A stretch of 64,000 nt of DNA from Rhizobium sp. CC-YZS058 (GCF_034720595.1 NZ_JAYESJ010000001.1:4019501-4083500); one strand, 5' to 3'; positions 31,941 to 40,960 are shown, counted from the first letter of the stretch. Program-made: numbers and translations. Notes: a model not told the origin generated them from the letters alone.

Positions 31941-32582
31941 ATGCAGTCTTTTCCGCAGGATTTGTTGGACGGCTATGAGAAGTTCATGAGCGGCCGCTAT
32001 GCGGAGGACGAAAAGCGATATCGTGCTCTGGCAGAAACCGGACAGAAGCCCCAGACGCTCATCATTGCCTGTTGCGACTCCCGTGCCGCGCCGGAAACGA
32101 TCTTCGGTGCCGGCCCGGGCGAGCTTTTCGTGGTTCGCAACGTCGCCAATCTCGTTCCGCCCTACGAGCCGGATGGCAACTATCATTCCACGTCGGCGGC
32201 TTTGGAATTCGCGGTTCAGGCCCTGCAGGTCAAGAACATCGTCGTCATGGGCCATGGCCGCTGCGGTGGCATCAAGGCCGCACTGGACCAGGATGCCGAG
32301 CCGCTGTCGCCCGGGGATTTCATCGGCAAGTGGATGAATTTGCTCAAGCCTGCTGCAGCCCAGATCGGCAGCAACAGCATTCTGACGGCAGGCGAACGGC
32401 AGCGCGCGCTGGAGCGGATCTCCATCCGCAACTCGATCCTCAATCTCCGCAGCTTCCCGAACATTCGGGCGCGGGAAGAGGAGGGCGACCTGTCCCTGCA
32501 TGGCGCTTGGTTCGATATCTCGACCGGCGAGCTGTGGGTCATGAACCCTGACAGTGGCGATTTCACCCGCCCTGGCCGGTAA
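31941..32582 (+). CDS. Beta-class carbonic anhydrase
   Basis: A 213-residue enzyme interconverting CO2 and bicarbonate. The zinc ligands of the beta class are visible: Cys45 in the CDSR motif with Asp46 and Arg48, then His105 and Cys108 in HGRCGG. No signal peptide, so cytosolic. A strong terminator follows. Confidence 0.97.
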   Translation: MQSFPQDLLDGYEKFMSGRYAEDEKRYRALAETGQKPQTLIIACCDSRAAPETIFGAGPGELFVVRNVANLVPPYEPDGNYHSTSAALEFAVQALQVKNIVVMGHGRCGGIKAALDQDAEPLSPGDFIGKWMNLLKPAAAQIGSNSILTAGERQRALERISIRNSILNLRSFPNIRAREEEGDLSLHGAWFDISTGELWVMNPDSGDFTRPGR

Positions 32583-32604
32583 GGCTGCCAACGCTTACCA
32601 AAGA

Positions 32605-32641
32605 AAAAGCCCTGCTTGCGACGCGCGAGCAGGGCTTTTTT
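32605..32641. terminator. Strong bidirectional terminator
   Basis: A 13-base perfect stem (AAAAAGCCCTGCT with AGCAGGGCTTTTT) and an 11-base loop, followed by T runs in both directions. It separates the carbonic anhydrase gene from the convergent lytic transglycosylase. Confidence 0.93.
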
Positions 32642-32661
32642 ACGCATTCTCAGCGGCTTGA

Positions 32662-33492
32662 TCAGCCGCCGTCGATCTCGGCAGCGATCTGGGCGATCGC
32701 CTGCTGGTAGACGCTCGCAGCGTTCCAGCCCTGGATGGCGCCGAAGTTCGCCTCACCCGGCTGATAGCCGCCACCCGGCCGCCAGCCATGGCCGCGCAGG
32801 AAGTTTGCGGTCGAGGCCAAGGCATCGGCCTTGGAGCGAACCATGTCGATATGGCCGTTGCCATCGCCATCGACACCATATTTCAGCACGTTGGCGGGCA
32901 GGAACTGCGTCTGGCCGATCTCGCCATGCGCCGCGCCGCGGGCATCCGGGCTCAGATCGCCGCGCTGAACGAGAGTAAGGGCCGCATAGAGCTGGTCGGT
33001 AAAGTAATCGGAGCGGCGGCAGTCGAAGGCGAGCGTCGAGACGGCGGAGAGCGTGTGCTCCTTGCCCATGAACCCGCCGAAACCGGTCTCCATGCCCCAG
33101 ATGGCGATCAGCGGGCCAGCCGGCACACCGTAGCGGCTTTCGATGGAATTGAAGAGTGCCGCATTCTGCGCCTTCATGCGCTTGCCGCGCGAGATGATCG
33201 CCGCGCCGCCGCGCTTGTCCATGAACTGCGAAAGGGAGAGCTTGAAGCTCTTCTGGCCGCGATCGGCGCGGATGGTGGCTTTGTTGTAGCTGACATTGGC
33301 AAAGGCACGGTCAAGCGTTGCCGGGCTGATACGGCCTGCGGCCTGCTGCTTGAACTCCTGGACCCAGTTGTCGAAGCCCGCAGCCGTGTTGCCACAGCTT
33401 GCCGCCGAAGCCGCAGCCGGCGCGAAGGCAGCGGCTGCCGCCGTCATCAGGCCTGCCCAGACAGCCGACCGAACCCGTGTGATTTTCCGCAT
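32662..33492 (-). CDS. Lytic murein transglycosylase, MltB-like
   Basis: A 276-residue protein with a cleavable signal peptide (about residues 1-31, ending in AASA). The transglycosylase domain has the catalytic glutamate Glu135 in WGMETGFGG, followed by GEIGQTQFLPANVLKYGVDGDGN, typical of the MltB_2/SLT group. It cleaves the glycan strand of peptidoglycan with 1,6-anhydro formation. Unlike E. coli MltB it has no lipobox. The seven-codon longer frame was not chosen because the ATG at 33492 has a better RBS. Confidence 0.93.
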   Translation of the reverse strand: MRKITRVRSAVWAGLMTAAAAAFAPAAASAASCGNTAAGFDNWVQEFKQQAAGRISPATLDRAFANVSYNKATIRADRGQKSFKLSLSQFMDKRGGAAIISRGKRMKAQNAALFNSIESRYGVPAGPLIAIWGMETGFGGFMGKEHTLSAVSTLAFDCRRSDYFTDQLYAALTLVQRGDLSPDARGAAHGEIGQTQFLPANVLKYGVDGDGNGHIDMVRSKADALASTANFLRGHGWRPGGGYQPGEANFGAIQGWNAASVYQQAIAQIAAEIDGG

Positions 33493-33652
33493 CAAAAACC
33501 CCGTTGCCTGCAAGTGCCGCCTCTGTCCATCAGAGTGCCGGCGTCGTGTTTGTCGTCGACCTCGAAGATGGAGCTTCGGGTCACCAAAGAAAGCCCCGCC
33601 GTTCCGGTTCGGATCGACGGAGCCTGAAAACCATCATCCTGATCCTTGGCGA

Positions 33653-34687
33653 TCAGGCAGCGCGTTGCTTGGCCTTGATCAAACCGCGGCTGACCAGAAG
33701 CTCGGCGATCTGGATCGCATTCAGCGCCGCGCCCTTGCGAAGGTTATCCGAGACAACCCACATATTGAGGCCGTTTTCGACGGTTGCATCCTCACGAATG
33801 CGTGAGATGTAGGTTGCGTCTTCGCCAGCACTTTCATACGGGGTCACGTAGCCACCGTTCTCGTGCTTGTCGACCACCAGGCAGCCTGGCGCTTCGCGCA
33901 GGATGTCGCGCGCCTGGTCGGCCGTGATCTCGTTTTCGAACTCGATGTTGACCGATTCCGAATGGCCGATGAAGACCGGGACGCGCACCGCGGTGCAGGT
34001 CACCTTGATCTTCGGGTCGAGCATCTTCTTGGTTTCGGCCAGAACCTTCCACTCTTCCTTCGTGTAGCCGTCCTCCATGAACACATCGATATGGGGGATG
34101 ACGTTGAAGGCGATGCGCTTGGTGAACTTCTTGCTCTCGATCGGATCGGCAACGAAGACGGCGCGGGTCTGGTTGAACAGCTCGTCCATGCCTTCCTTGC
34201 CGGCGCCGGACACCGACTGATAGGTGGAAACGACGACGCGCTTGATCTTGGCTGCATCGTGAAGCGGCTTGAGGGCCACGACGAGCTGGGCGGTCGAGCA
34301 GTTCGGATTGGCGATGATGTTGCGCTTGGTGAAGCCGGTCACCGCATCGGGATTGACCTCCGGCACGATCAGCGGAACGTCGGCGTCGTAGCGCCAGGCG
34401 GAGGAATTGTCGATCACGACGCAGCCCTGCGCGCCGATCTTCGGCGAGTACTTCAGCGACACGGCGCCGCCGGCCGACATCAGGCAGATATCCGTGTCGG
34501 AGAAATCATAGTTCTCGAGGTTCTTCACCTTCAGCGTCTTGTCGCCGAAGGAGACTTCGGTTCCCTGCGAGCGGGCGGAGGCGAGCGCCACGACCTCATC
34601 GGCCGGAAAGCCGCGTTCGGAAAGGATGTTGAGCATTTCGCGCCCGACATTGCCGGTCGCGCCTGCCACAGCGATCTTGAAACCCAT
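33653..34687 (-). CDS. asd: Aspartate-semialdehyde dehydrogenase
   Basis: A 344-residue NADPH enzyme at the branch point to lysine, diaminopimelate, threonine and methionine. The NADP fold GATGNVGREML is at 9-19, and the catalytic Cys130 is in NPNCST. GAGRQGMD-type residues appear as GAGKEGMD. It follows GGAGAGAAGAG. The 536-base region upstream holds a small Thr/Lys-rich reading frame and hairpins (see the leader entry). Confidence 0.98.
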   Translation of the reverse strand: MGFKIAVAGATGNVGREMLNILSERGFPADEVVALASARSQGTEVSFGDKTLKVKNLENYDFSDTDICLMSAGGAVSLKYSPKIGAQGCVVIDNSSAWRYDADVPLIVPEVNPDAVTGFTKRNIIANPNCSTAQLVVALKPLHDAAKIKRVVVSTYQSVSGAGKEGMDELFNQTRAVFVADPIESKKFTKRIAFNVIPHIDVFMEDGYTKEEWKVLAETKKMLDPKIKVTCTAVRVPVFIGHSESVNIEFENEITADQARDILREAPGCLVVDKHENGGYVTPYESAGEDATYISRIREDATVENGLNMWVVSDNLRKGAALNAIQIAELLVSRGLIKAKQRAA

Positions 34688-35223
34688 TGTCTTGCTCTCT
34701 TTCTCTTCTCTCCGCGGGATCAGGGAGAAACCCGTGGCATCTGCCGCGCGGGCTTCGCGTCCCCGGCCGTGCCGGGGAGAGAGCGGTTGGCCAGAGACGT
34801 CAGACGGTTTTCGTCGTCGTTTTGGCCGTGGATGTGAAACGTCCGGACATGGCTTGCGCCGCCCCTGCCTGAGCAGGTTCGTTCGCGCAGTCGATCATCG
34901 AGCCGATCCGGTGCATTGCGTGTCCCTTTGACGCTGCTGCTCTTAGGCGTTTCTAGGCGCGTGTCAAGACGAAGGACGAGCGGAGAGCTGGCAGGCTCGG
35001 CTCTGGAGCGGAAAATTCAAGAACGGGTGCTCCGCGTAAGTAGAACTCGACTTTCGTCGTACGACCATTCGTGGGCTTGGCACCGACCCGGTCTCAACTA
35101 GTCTGCCGCGTTGAGGTGGAGGAATTGTGTCTTGGGAGATCGGTCATGCCGTCAGGGAGCGGCTCGACCGTGAGGGGCACGCAAGAGCCGCGCGGCGACG
35201 CCGGCCAACACGGAGGAGCATTC
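34688..35223. promoter_or_regulatory. Divergent control region between asd and the MHS transporter
   Basis: 536 bases with no long gene. On the asd side it holds a 38-codon reading frame (34800-34916, minus) and two hairpins: a seven-base perfect stem at 34761-34777 and an imperfect one at 34731-34752. On the transcribed strand the latter is followed by TTTCTCCC. On the transporter side (about 34940-35210) nothing recognisable was seen apart from GGAGGA before the transporter start. Confidence 0.5.
34800..34916 (-). CDS. Candidate leader peptide of asd (38 aa, Thr/Lys-rich tail)
   Basis: A short frame starting MHRIGSMIDC, six bases after AAAGGGA on the minus strand. Its last 11 residues are TSTAKTTTKTV: six threonines and two lysines, both end-products of the pathway that Asd feeds. 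Its stop lies 23 bases before a GC-rich hairpin and 112 bases before asd. This is the layout of a transcription attenuator leader, as at E. coli thrABC. The sequence shows the frame, RBS and codons; the attenuation role is inference, and chance is not excluded. Confidence 0.45.
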   Translation of the reverse strand: MHRIGSMIDCANEPAQAGAAQAMSGRFTSTAKTTTKTV

Positions 35224-37017
35224 ATGGCAATAGCAGAGGTGAACGCTGGGGATCGCTCGCGTCCCATGACGGCGGAGGAGCGGAAGGTCATCATGGCCTC
35301 GTCCGCCGGGACCATTTTCGAATGGTACGATTTCTATCTCTATGGCTCGCTGGCCGCGATCATCGGCGCGCAGTTCTTTACAGCCTTTCCCGAGGCGACG
35401 CGCAACGTCTTCGCGCTTCTGGCTTTCGCTGCCGGCTTCATCGTGCGCCCGTTCGGCGCCCTGGTGTTCGGTGCGCTGGGCGATATCGTCGGGCGCAAAT
35501 ACACCTTCCTGATGACCATTCTCATCATGGGCCTCTCGACCTTCTTCGTCGGGCTGCTGCCGTCCTACAGCAGCTGGGGCGCCGCGGCGCCGGTGATCCT
35601 GATCGCGCTGCGCATGTTGCAGGGCCTGGCGCTTGGAGGTGAATATGGCGGTGCCGCGGTCTATGTGGCCGAGCACGCGCCGGCCAACCAGCGCGGCTAC
35701 TTCACCGCCTTCATCCAGACCACCGCGACGCTCGGCCTGCTTCTGTCGCTGATCGTCATTCTTGCGGTCCAAGGCTATGTCAACGGCAACTGGGAGCCGA
35801 CGCCCGTCCTCGATGCGGCCGGCGCTGCGGTGATGAACCCGGATGGCACGGCGAAGATGATCAAGGCTTTCGACCTGTGGGGCTGGCGGATCCCGTTCCT
35901 GGGCTCCATCGTGCTGCTGCTGATCTCGCTCTATATCCGCATGCAGATGCATGAATCCCCAGCCTTCAAGAAGATGAAGGAGGAGGGGGCTGCCTCCAAG
36001 GCGCCGCTGCGCGAAGCCTTCGGCACCTGGAAGAACGGCAAGTTTGCCCTGATCGCCTTGTTCGGCCTCGTCGCAGGCCAAGCCGTCGTCTGGTATTCGG
36101 GCCAGTTCTACGCGCTGTTCTTCATCCAGAACGTCGTCAAGGTCGACAGTTTCACGGCGAACGTCCTGGTTGCCTGGTCGCTGATCCTCGGAACAGGCGG
36201 GTTCCTGTTCTTCGGCGCCCTGTCGGACCGCATCGGCCGCAAGCCGATTATCCTCGCCGGTTGCCTGATCGCCGCCCTGACCTACCACTTCGTCTTTCCG
36301 CTCCTGACGCAGATGGCGAACCCGGCGCTCTATGCGGCCCAGCAGACGCCGGTCACCGTCACCACCGCGCCGGAGGACTGCTCGTTCCAGTTCAACCCGA
36401 CCGGGACGGCGAAGTTCACCTCGTCCTGTGACATCGCCAAGGCAACGCTGGCCCGAAGCTCGGTCAACTACACTACGGTCGAAGATCCGGCAGCCACCGT
36501 TGCCCAGGTGAAGATCGGCGACACCGTCATTCCGGCCTATGATGCCGGTGCGCTGACGGGCGACGATCTGAAAACGACGACGGCGGCCTTTACCAAGAGT
36601 GTCAACGACGCGCTGACGGCCGCCGGCTACCCGATCTCGGCGGATGCCAACACCACGGTGGTGAGGGCGCAGAGCTTCTTCGACATCTTCACCGGCCAGA
36701 AGATCGCGGTCATCCTGATCCTGACCTATCTCATCCTGCTGGTCACGATGGTCTATGGCCCGATCGCTGCCATGCTGGTCGAGATGTTCCCGACGCGCAT
36801 CCGCTATTCCGGCCTGTCGCTGCCCTACCACATCGGCAATGGCTGGTTCGGCGGTCTGATGCCGGCAACGGCCTTCGCCATCTCGGCGCAGACCGGCAAT
36901 GTCTATGGTGGCCTCTGGTACCCGATCGTCATCGCTGCCGCCACGGTGGTCATCGGCGTTCTCTTCGTGCCTGGCAACACGCACAAGAAGGACATCTTCG
37001 CCGACGACAGGCGCTAG
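35224..37017 (+). CDS. MFS transporter, metabolite:H+ symporter (MHS) type, with periplasmic insert
   Basis: A 597-residue protein with 12 membrane segments. It opens with SSAGTIFEWYDFYLYGSLAA, the MHS hallmark shared with ProP, KgtP and ShiA; GALGDIVGRK and RMLQGLALGGEYGG are also seen. MHS proteins are usually about 430-500 residues. The excess is two loops: one after TM5, and about 125 residues (around 364-490) between TM9 and TM10 with a Cys pair and Thr/Ala-rich sequence, predicted periplasmic. The substrate is probably a small organic acid or betaine, not determinable here. ATG at 35224 after GGAGGA; a strong terminator follows. Confidence 0.9.
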   Translation: MAIAEVNAGDRSRPMTAEERKVIMASSAGTIFEWYDFYLYGSLAAIIGAQFFTAFPEATRNVFALLAFAAGFIVRPFGALVFGALGDIVGRKYTFLMTILIMGLSTFFVGLLPSYSSWGAAAPVILIALRMLQGLALGGEYGGAAVYVAEHAPANQRGYFTAFIQTTATLGLLLSLIVILAVQGYVNGNWEPTPVLDAAGAAVMNPDGTAKMIKAFDLWGWRIPFLGSIVLLLISLYIRMQMHESPAFKKMKEEGAASKAPLREAFGTWKNGKFALIALFGLVAGQAVVWYSGQFYALFFIQNVVKVDSFTANVLVAWSLILGTGGFLFFGALSDRIGRKPIILAGCLIAALTYHFVFPLLTQMANPALYAAQQTPVTVTTAPEDCSFQFNPTGTAKFTSSCDIAKATLARSSVNYTTVEDPAATVAQVKIGDTVIPAYDAGALTGDDLKTTTAAFTKSVNDALTAAGYPISADANTTVVRAQSFFDIFTGQKIAVILILTYLILLVTMVYGPIAAMLVEMFPTRIRYSGLSLPYHIGNGWFGGLMPATAFAISAQTGNVYGGLWYPIVIAAATVVIGVLFVPGNTHKKDIFADDRR

Positions 37018-37080
37018 AACCAGCATCGGTCGGCTGCACGGCCGGCCTCGGCATCGCGCTTGCGAATGCCCCACCGTCAT

Positions 37081-37112
37081 GGACGCCGCATCGAAGGGTG
37101 CGGCGTCCTTTT
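37081..37112 (+). terminator. Terminator after the MHS transporter
   Basis: A ten-base perfect stem (GGACGCCGCA with TGCGGCGTCC) and an eight-base loop, followed by TTTT. Confidence 0.9.
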
Positions 37113-37149
37113 CGTTCCTGGATAGAGAGCTGAGGAAGGGCTTGAATTC

Positions 37150-37431
37150 TTATCGGCGAACGCGTTCCCAAACCGACCAAAGGCCGAGGATACAGGCGAG
37201 AATGATCGCATTCGAGAGCAGGCCCCACCCGATCGCGAGCCACCGGGCCTGATTGTCGGCCAACGCGCTCGCGCCTGTCGTCAGCGGCAGAAGCACCGCG
37301 ACGAACACGATGCCGAGCGCCAGGGGCGTGAGCAGTCCCATTGCCGCCCGCGTTCGCAGCGCTGTCAGAAACAAAAACAGGATCAGGCCGATGCGAAAGG
37401 GATCGGAGAGCTGAGAGGCGAGAAGATCCAT
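37150..37431 (-). CDS. Small hypothetical membrane protein
   Basis: A 93-residue protein with three predicted membrane segments, around residues 13-30, 36-55 and 64-85, and a short basic C-terminus (WERVRR). No family was recognised. It lies upstream of nothing on its strand within 80 bases and downstream of the PAP2 gene by 87 bases, so the two could share a transcript. Codon use fits its neighbours. Confidence 0.6.
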   Translation of the reverse strand: MDLLASQLSDPFRIGLILFLFLTALRTRAAMGLLTPLALGIVFVAVLLPLTTGASALADNQARWLAIGWGLLSNAIILACILGLWSVWERVRR

Positions 37432-37518
37432 GACATCAGCTCCTTACACCGCATGAGGCGCCATGGTTCCACACCCGGCAGACAAGGGCAAGCGCTGGCA
37501 GTGCCGGTCCGATGTGCG

Positions 37519-38229
37519 CTATTTCGGTTCGGGAGGAACCGGCTGGCCCTGCGCGGTCGATTTCGGCCGCGGCCAACCCTTTTCATCCAACCGGAACAGC
37601 CAGTTTCGGCGGGCGAAGAAGAAAGCGGTCATGATCGCGGTCCAGAGCCCGGTCAGGAGCCCGGCCGCGACGTCGCTTGGATAATGCGCACCCACGATGA
37701 CGCGCGTGACCCCGATGGTCAGCGCCCCAAGCGCAAAGACGATGCGCAGACGTGGCACCAGCATGGCAAAAGCGCCGAAAAAGGAGCCGACGGCGGCCGA
37801 ATGACCGGATGGGAAGCTCTGGAACAGCCAGTCGCTGGCAAAAGGCTGCAGCGCATAGGCACCATAGTCGGCAAAGACTTCCGGCCGACCGCGGCCGATG
37901 AAGAACTTGATCGTATGCACGAGCGCGCTGGCACTGCCGATCGTCACCAGGAAGTACAAGGCGAGCCGTCGTCCCGTGCGCAGCTTCTGCACCGTGTTCT
38001 CCGCCTTCACGGTCCGGGTTGCGATAAAGGCGAGGATCACCAGCGTGCCGGATCCGTAGATCATCCAGGCAAAGGTCCCGAAATCGGTGATGCGCTGGTT
38101 GAAGAGAACGATCGGCTCGGGAAGCGCCTGCGCACGCTGAGAGATCAGCGGATCGAACGGCACCAGGGCCAGAACCAGAAGCACGGTGGCGACGAGGATG
38201 TAGACAGTGGAGGAAAGCGGGCGGTTCAT
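37519..38229 (-). CDS. PAP2-family membrane phosphatase
   Basis: A 236-residue membrane protein with about six hydrophobic segments. All three PAP2 motifs are present: K-x6-RP in KFFIGRGRP, PSGH in FPSGHSAA and the SR-x5-H type motif as TRVIVGAHYPSD. Such enzymes dephosphorylate lipid phosphates such as phosphatidate, undecaprenyl diphosphate or, in rhizobia, lipid A (LpxE-like). The sequence does not settle which. The frame extends 89 codons upstream, but ATG at 38229 gives the normal start. Confidence 0.88.
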   Translation of the reverse strand: MNRPLSSTVYILVATVLLVLALVPFDPLISQRAQALPEPIVLFNQRITDFGTFAWMIYGSGTLVILAFIATRTVKAENTVQKLRTGRRLALYFLVTIGSASALVHTIKFFIGRGRPEVFADYGAYALQPFASDWLFQSFPSGHSAAVGSFFGAFAMLVPRLRIVFALGALTIGVTRVIVGAHYPSDVAAGLLTGLWTAIMTAFFFARRNWLFRLDEKGWPRPKSTAQGQPVPPEPK

Positions 38230-38296
38230 CTCAGGTCCTTCTTCATCCGCCTCATGTGTCGATCCTCCCGCTCTTTTCAACAGCCGATCATGACAA

Positions 38297-38330
38297 ACGG
38301 CGCGCCTTTCTGCCGAAAAGACGCGCCGTT
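38297..38330 (-). terminator. Terminator after leuB
   Basis: A nine-base perfect stem (AACGGCGCG with CGCGCCGTT) around a 16-base loop. On the minus strand it is followed by TTTGT, so it ends leuB transcription. Confidence 0.8.
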
Positions 38331-38350
38331 GTGTGTCGGGCGGCCGTGTC

Positions 38351-39463
38351 TCAGGCCGAGAGAGCCTTGAAGGCGGAGAGGATCGCATCGCCCATCTCGG
38401 TCGTGCCGACCTGCCGGGCGCCCGGCGCCATGATGTCGCCGGTGCGGATGCCCTGGTCGAGCACGTCGGCGATCGCCTTTTCCAGCCGATCCGCATCCTC
38501 GACGAGGTTGAAGGAGTAGCGCAGGCACATGGCGAAGGACGCGATCATGGCGATCGGATTGGCGATGCCCCGCCCGGCAATATCCGGCGCCGAACCATGG
38601 ACCGGCTCGTAGAGCGCCTTGCGCTTGCCGGTGACCGCATCAGGCGCGCCGAGCGAGGCGGAGGGCAGCATGCCGAGCGATCCGGTCAGCATGGCGGCAA
38701 CGTCGGACAGCATGTCACCGAACAAATTGTCGGTGACGATGACGTCGAACTGCTTCGGCTGGCGTACAAGCTGCATGCCGCCGGCATCGGCCAGCATATG
38801 GTCGAGCTGCACATCCGAATAGCGGGCCTTGTGCGTTTCGGTCACCACCTGGTTCCAGAGCACGCCCGACTTCATCACGTTGCGCTTTTCCATGGAGCAG
38901 ACGCGGTTCTGTCTCGTGCGGGCAAGTTCGAAGGCGACGCCGGCAATGCGGTCGATCTCGTAGGTATCGTAGACCTGGGTATCGATGCCGCGCTTCTGGC
39001 CGTTGCCAAGGTCGATGATCTCCTTCGGCTCGCCGAAATAGACCCCACCCGTGAGCTCGCGCACGATGAGGATATCGAGGCCCTCGACAAGCTCCGGCTT
39101 CAGCGAAGAGGCATCGGCCAGCGCCGGATAGCAGATCGCCGGGCGAAGATTGGCGAAGAGCTGCATGTCCTTGCGCAGCCGCAGGAGACCGGCTTCCGGC
39201 CGGACGTCATAAGGGACCGCGTCCCACTTCGGCCCGCCGACGGCGCCGAACAGCACGGCATCGGCAGCCATCGCCTTGGCCATATCCGCGTCCGAAATGG
39301 CTGCGCCATGCGCATCATAGGCCGAGCCGCCGACGAGGCCTTCATCGACCGTGAAACCGGTACCCTTGGCTTCGTTCATATAGGCGATGATCTTGCGGAC
39401 CTCGGCCATGGCTTCAGGGCCAATGCCGTCACCCGGCAAAAGGAAAAGCGTGCGGACGGTCAT
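38351..39463 (-). CDS. leuB: 3-isopropylmalate dehydrogenase
   Basis: A 370-residue NAD enzyme of leucine synthesis that oxidises and decarboxylates 3-isopropylmalate. The start [12 protein letters not shown] and the signatures [13 protein letters not shown] and [25 protein letters not shown] are diagnostic. No other leucine gene is in the window. Its upstream gap holds a parS-like palindrome and the small lipoprotein gene on the other strand. Confidence 0.98.
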   Translation of the reverse strand: MTVRTLFLLPGDGIGPEAMAEVRKIIAYMNEAKGTGFTVDEGLVGGSAYDAHGAAISDADMAKAMAADAVLFGAVGGPKWDAVPYDVRPEAGLLRLRKDMQLFANLRPAICYPALADASSLKPELVEGLDILIVRELTGGVYFGEPKEIIDLGNGQKRGIDTQVYDTYEIDRIAGVAFELARTRQNRVCSMEKRNVMKSGVLWNQVVTETHKARYSDVQLDHMLADAGGMQLVRQPKQFDVIVTDNLFGDMLSDVAAMLTGSLGMLPSASLGAPDAVTGKRKALYEPVHGSAPDIAGRGIANPIAMIASFAMCLRYSFNLVEDADRLEKAIADVLDQGIRTGDIMAPGARQVGTTEMGDAILSAFKALSA

Positions 39464-39586
39464 AGGGGAAGCCTCCAGGTCGAGTGAGCGGAAAACGGGC
39501 GGTGCCCGCCAAATGTGACCGGCGTTCTAGCGCATGGTCAGCCGCAGGAAAATCCGTGATGTCGAGAATTTCAGACCGCACCAAGC

Positions 39587-39602
39587 TGTTTCGCGCGAAA
39601 CA
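39587..39602. other. parS-like palindrome with GCGC centre
   Basis: TGTTTCGCGCGAAACA is a perfect palindrome that extends to 18 bases with flanking C and G (39586-39603). It differs from consensus parS only by symmetrical changes of the central ACGT to GCGC. It lies between divergent leuB and the small lipoprotein gene, about 29 kb past parB. It may be a degenerate parS, a ParB-family or Noc-like site, or an unrelated operator. Confidence 0.4.
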
Positions 39603-39673
39603 GCGTTCAGGGTGCGGCGCTGCGATGCTCCCCTCCTGGGGCGGTGCGTACCGCCCGACCGAAGGAGTGTCTG

Positions 39674-39793
39674 ATGCGACCGATCCTGCCTCTCTGCCTT
39701 CTGGCTGCGTTCACCCTATCGCTGGCCTGCACCTCGGAGGCCGCGCCGGTGCTGAAGGTCGTGCAAACCGGCAACGCCGCTGGCGGCGGATGA
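39674..39793 (+). CDS. Small lipoprotein (39 aa)
   Basis: A short frame beginning MRPILPLCLLAAFTLSLAC, with a hydrophobic signal and the lipobox LSLAC (lipidated Cys19). About 20 mature residues follow, ending in GNAAGGG. GAAGGAG lies seven bases before the ATG. Its stop abuts the opgC stop on the other strand. No family was recognised with certainty; small lipoproteins of this kind are common and usually missed by length cut-offs. Role unknown. Confidence 0.7.
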   Translation: MRPILPLCLLAAFTLSLACTSEAAPVLKVVQTGNAAGGG

Positions 39794-40960
39794 TCAAGGT
39801 TTGGCCCGGGCCGGCCGGGTGAGCCCGCGCAGCCAATCGAGGTACCAGGCATAGGCGAAATGCAGGCCGATGCCGGCCAGGACGAAGAGCGTACCCAAGA
39901 TGGCATTCTTGCCGGTCACGAACAGGAGGACCTGGCCGATCATGGCAAGGATCGTTCCGAAGATGAAGACGGGCAGCGAGTGGCGACCGATCATGACCAG
40001 CGGATGATCGAGACGCAGCCGGCTCCAGCGGGAGAAGACGGGAATAACCGCCAGCAGATAGCCGAGCGCCAGGACATGCAGCAGGCGAGGGGTGGAGAGG
40101 AAGGTCTTGTCGAAGCCGGTGAGAACCGCCGGCAAACCCAGCGAGAAGTCGATGCTCCACCAGGAAAACAACACCCACAGGCTGGAAAGGCCGAGATAGA
40201 AGGCGCAAAGCCCGACGAGCAGCGGATGGCGGGGCAGGGGATGACCCGCGCGCGACCGCATCATCGCCACCAGCCCGATGACGAAGAGAAACTGCCAGGA
40301 CCATGGGTTCAAGAACCAGTAGCCCTGGTCGAGCGCGTTGAGCGGCACGATCTGGAACAGGCCGGCCAGCAACCAGAGCGTGGCGGAAACAGCCAGCACC
40401 AGCCAAGGGCTCATCGCCCTCAGCAACAACAGTCCGGGCAGGATGAGCAGCACCACGGCATACATGGAGAGGATGTTGTTGTAGCCGAGCTGATGACCGA
40501 GCAGCACCATCGCCACCACGCCCTGCTCCGTATTGTCGATCAGCGGCTTGATGTTGATTTCGCTGATCAGATCCTGCCGGCCGAAATACAGCGCGCCGCC
40601 GGCGAAGATGGCGAGCGTCATGATGCTGGTCATGATATGGGCCGTGTAGAGCGTGAACGCCCGCCGCCAGATGCGCACGCTCACCGCCAGTCGATGGCCG
40701 CGGACGAACTTTGCGCCATAGGCAAGCCCGGCAGAGAGGCCGGAGATCAGCACGAAGGCCTCGGCCGAGTCCGAAAAGCCGAAGTTCTTCGAGGTCAGAT
40801 ATTCAAGATATTGGCCCGGCACGTGGTTGATGAAGATCATCAGCAGGCACAGGGCGCGATAGACATCGAGGCGCGTATCGCGATCGCCGGAGGCGGCCGG
40901 TACGGTCCCGATCACGGTGGTGCTTGCGGTGGGTGTCGCCGTGCGCAGTCTCTGCAGCAT
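39794..40960 (-). CDS. opgC: OpgC-type membrane protein (glucan succinyltransferase candidate)
   Basis: A 388-residue protein with about ten membrane segments and the OpgC opening RLDVYRALCLLMIFINHVPG, followed by FGFSDSAEAFVLISGLSAG. OpgC of Rhodobacter succinylates osmoregulated periplasmic glucans. Here it lies directly downstream of ndvB on the same strand, which supports a role in decorating cyclic beta-glucan. Start uncertain: an in-frame GTG at 41020 lacks an RBS, while the ATG at 40960 is eight bases after GGACGAGA. The acyl donor and linkage are inferred from the family. Confidence 0.83.
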   Translation of the reverse strand: MLQRLRTATPTASTTVIGTVPAASGDRDTRLDVYRALCLLMIFINHVPGQYLEYLTSKNFGFSDSAEAFVLISGLSAGLAYGAKFVRGHRLAVSVRIWRRAFTLYTAHIMTSIMTLAIFAGGALYFGRQDLISEINIKPLIDNTEQGVVAMVLLGHQLGYNNILSMYAVVLLILPGLLLLRAMSPWLVLAVSATLWLLAGLFQIVPLNALDQGYWFLNPWSWQFLFVIGLVAMMRSRAGHPLPRHPLLVGLCAFYLGLSSLWVLFSWWSIDFSLGLPAVLTGFDKTFLSTPRLLHVLALGYLLAVIPVFSRWSRLRLDHPLVMIGRHSLPVFIFGTILAMIGQVLLFVTGKNAILGTLFVLAGIGLHFAYAWYLDWLRGLTRPARAKP

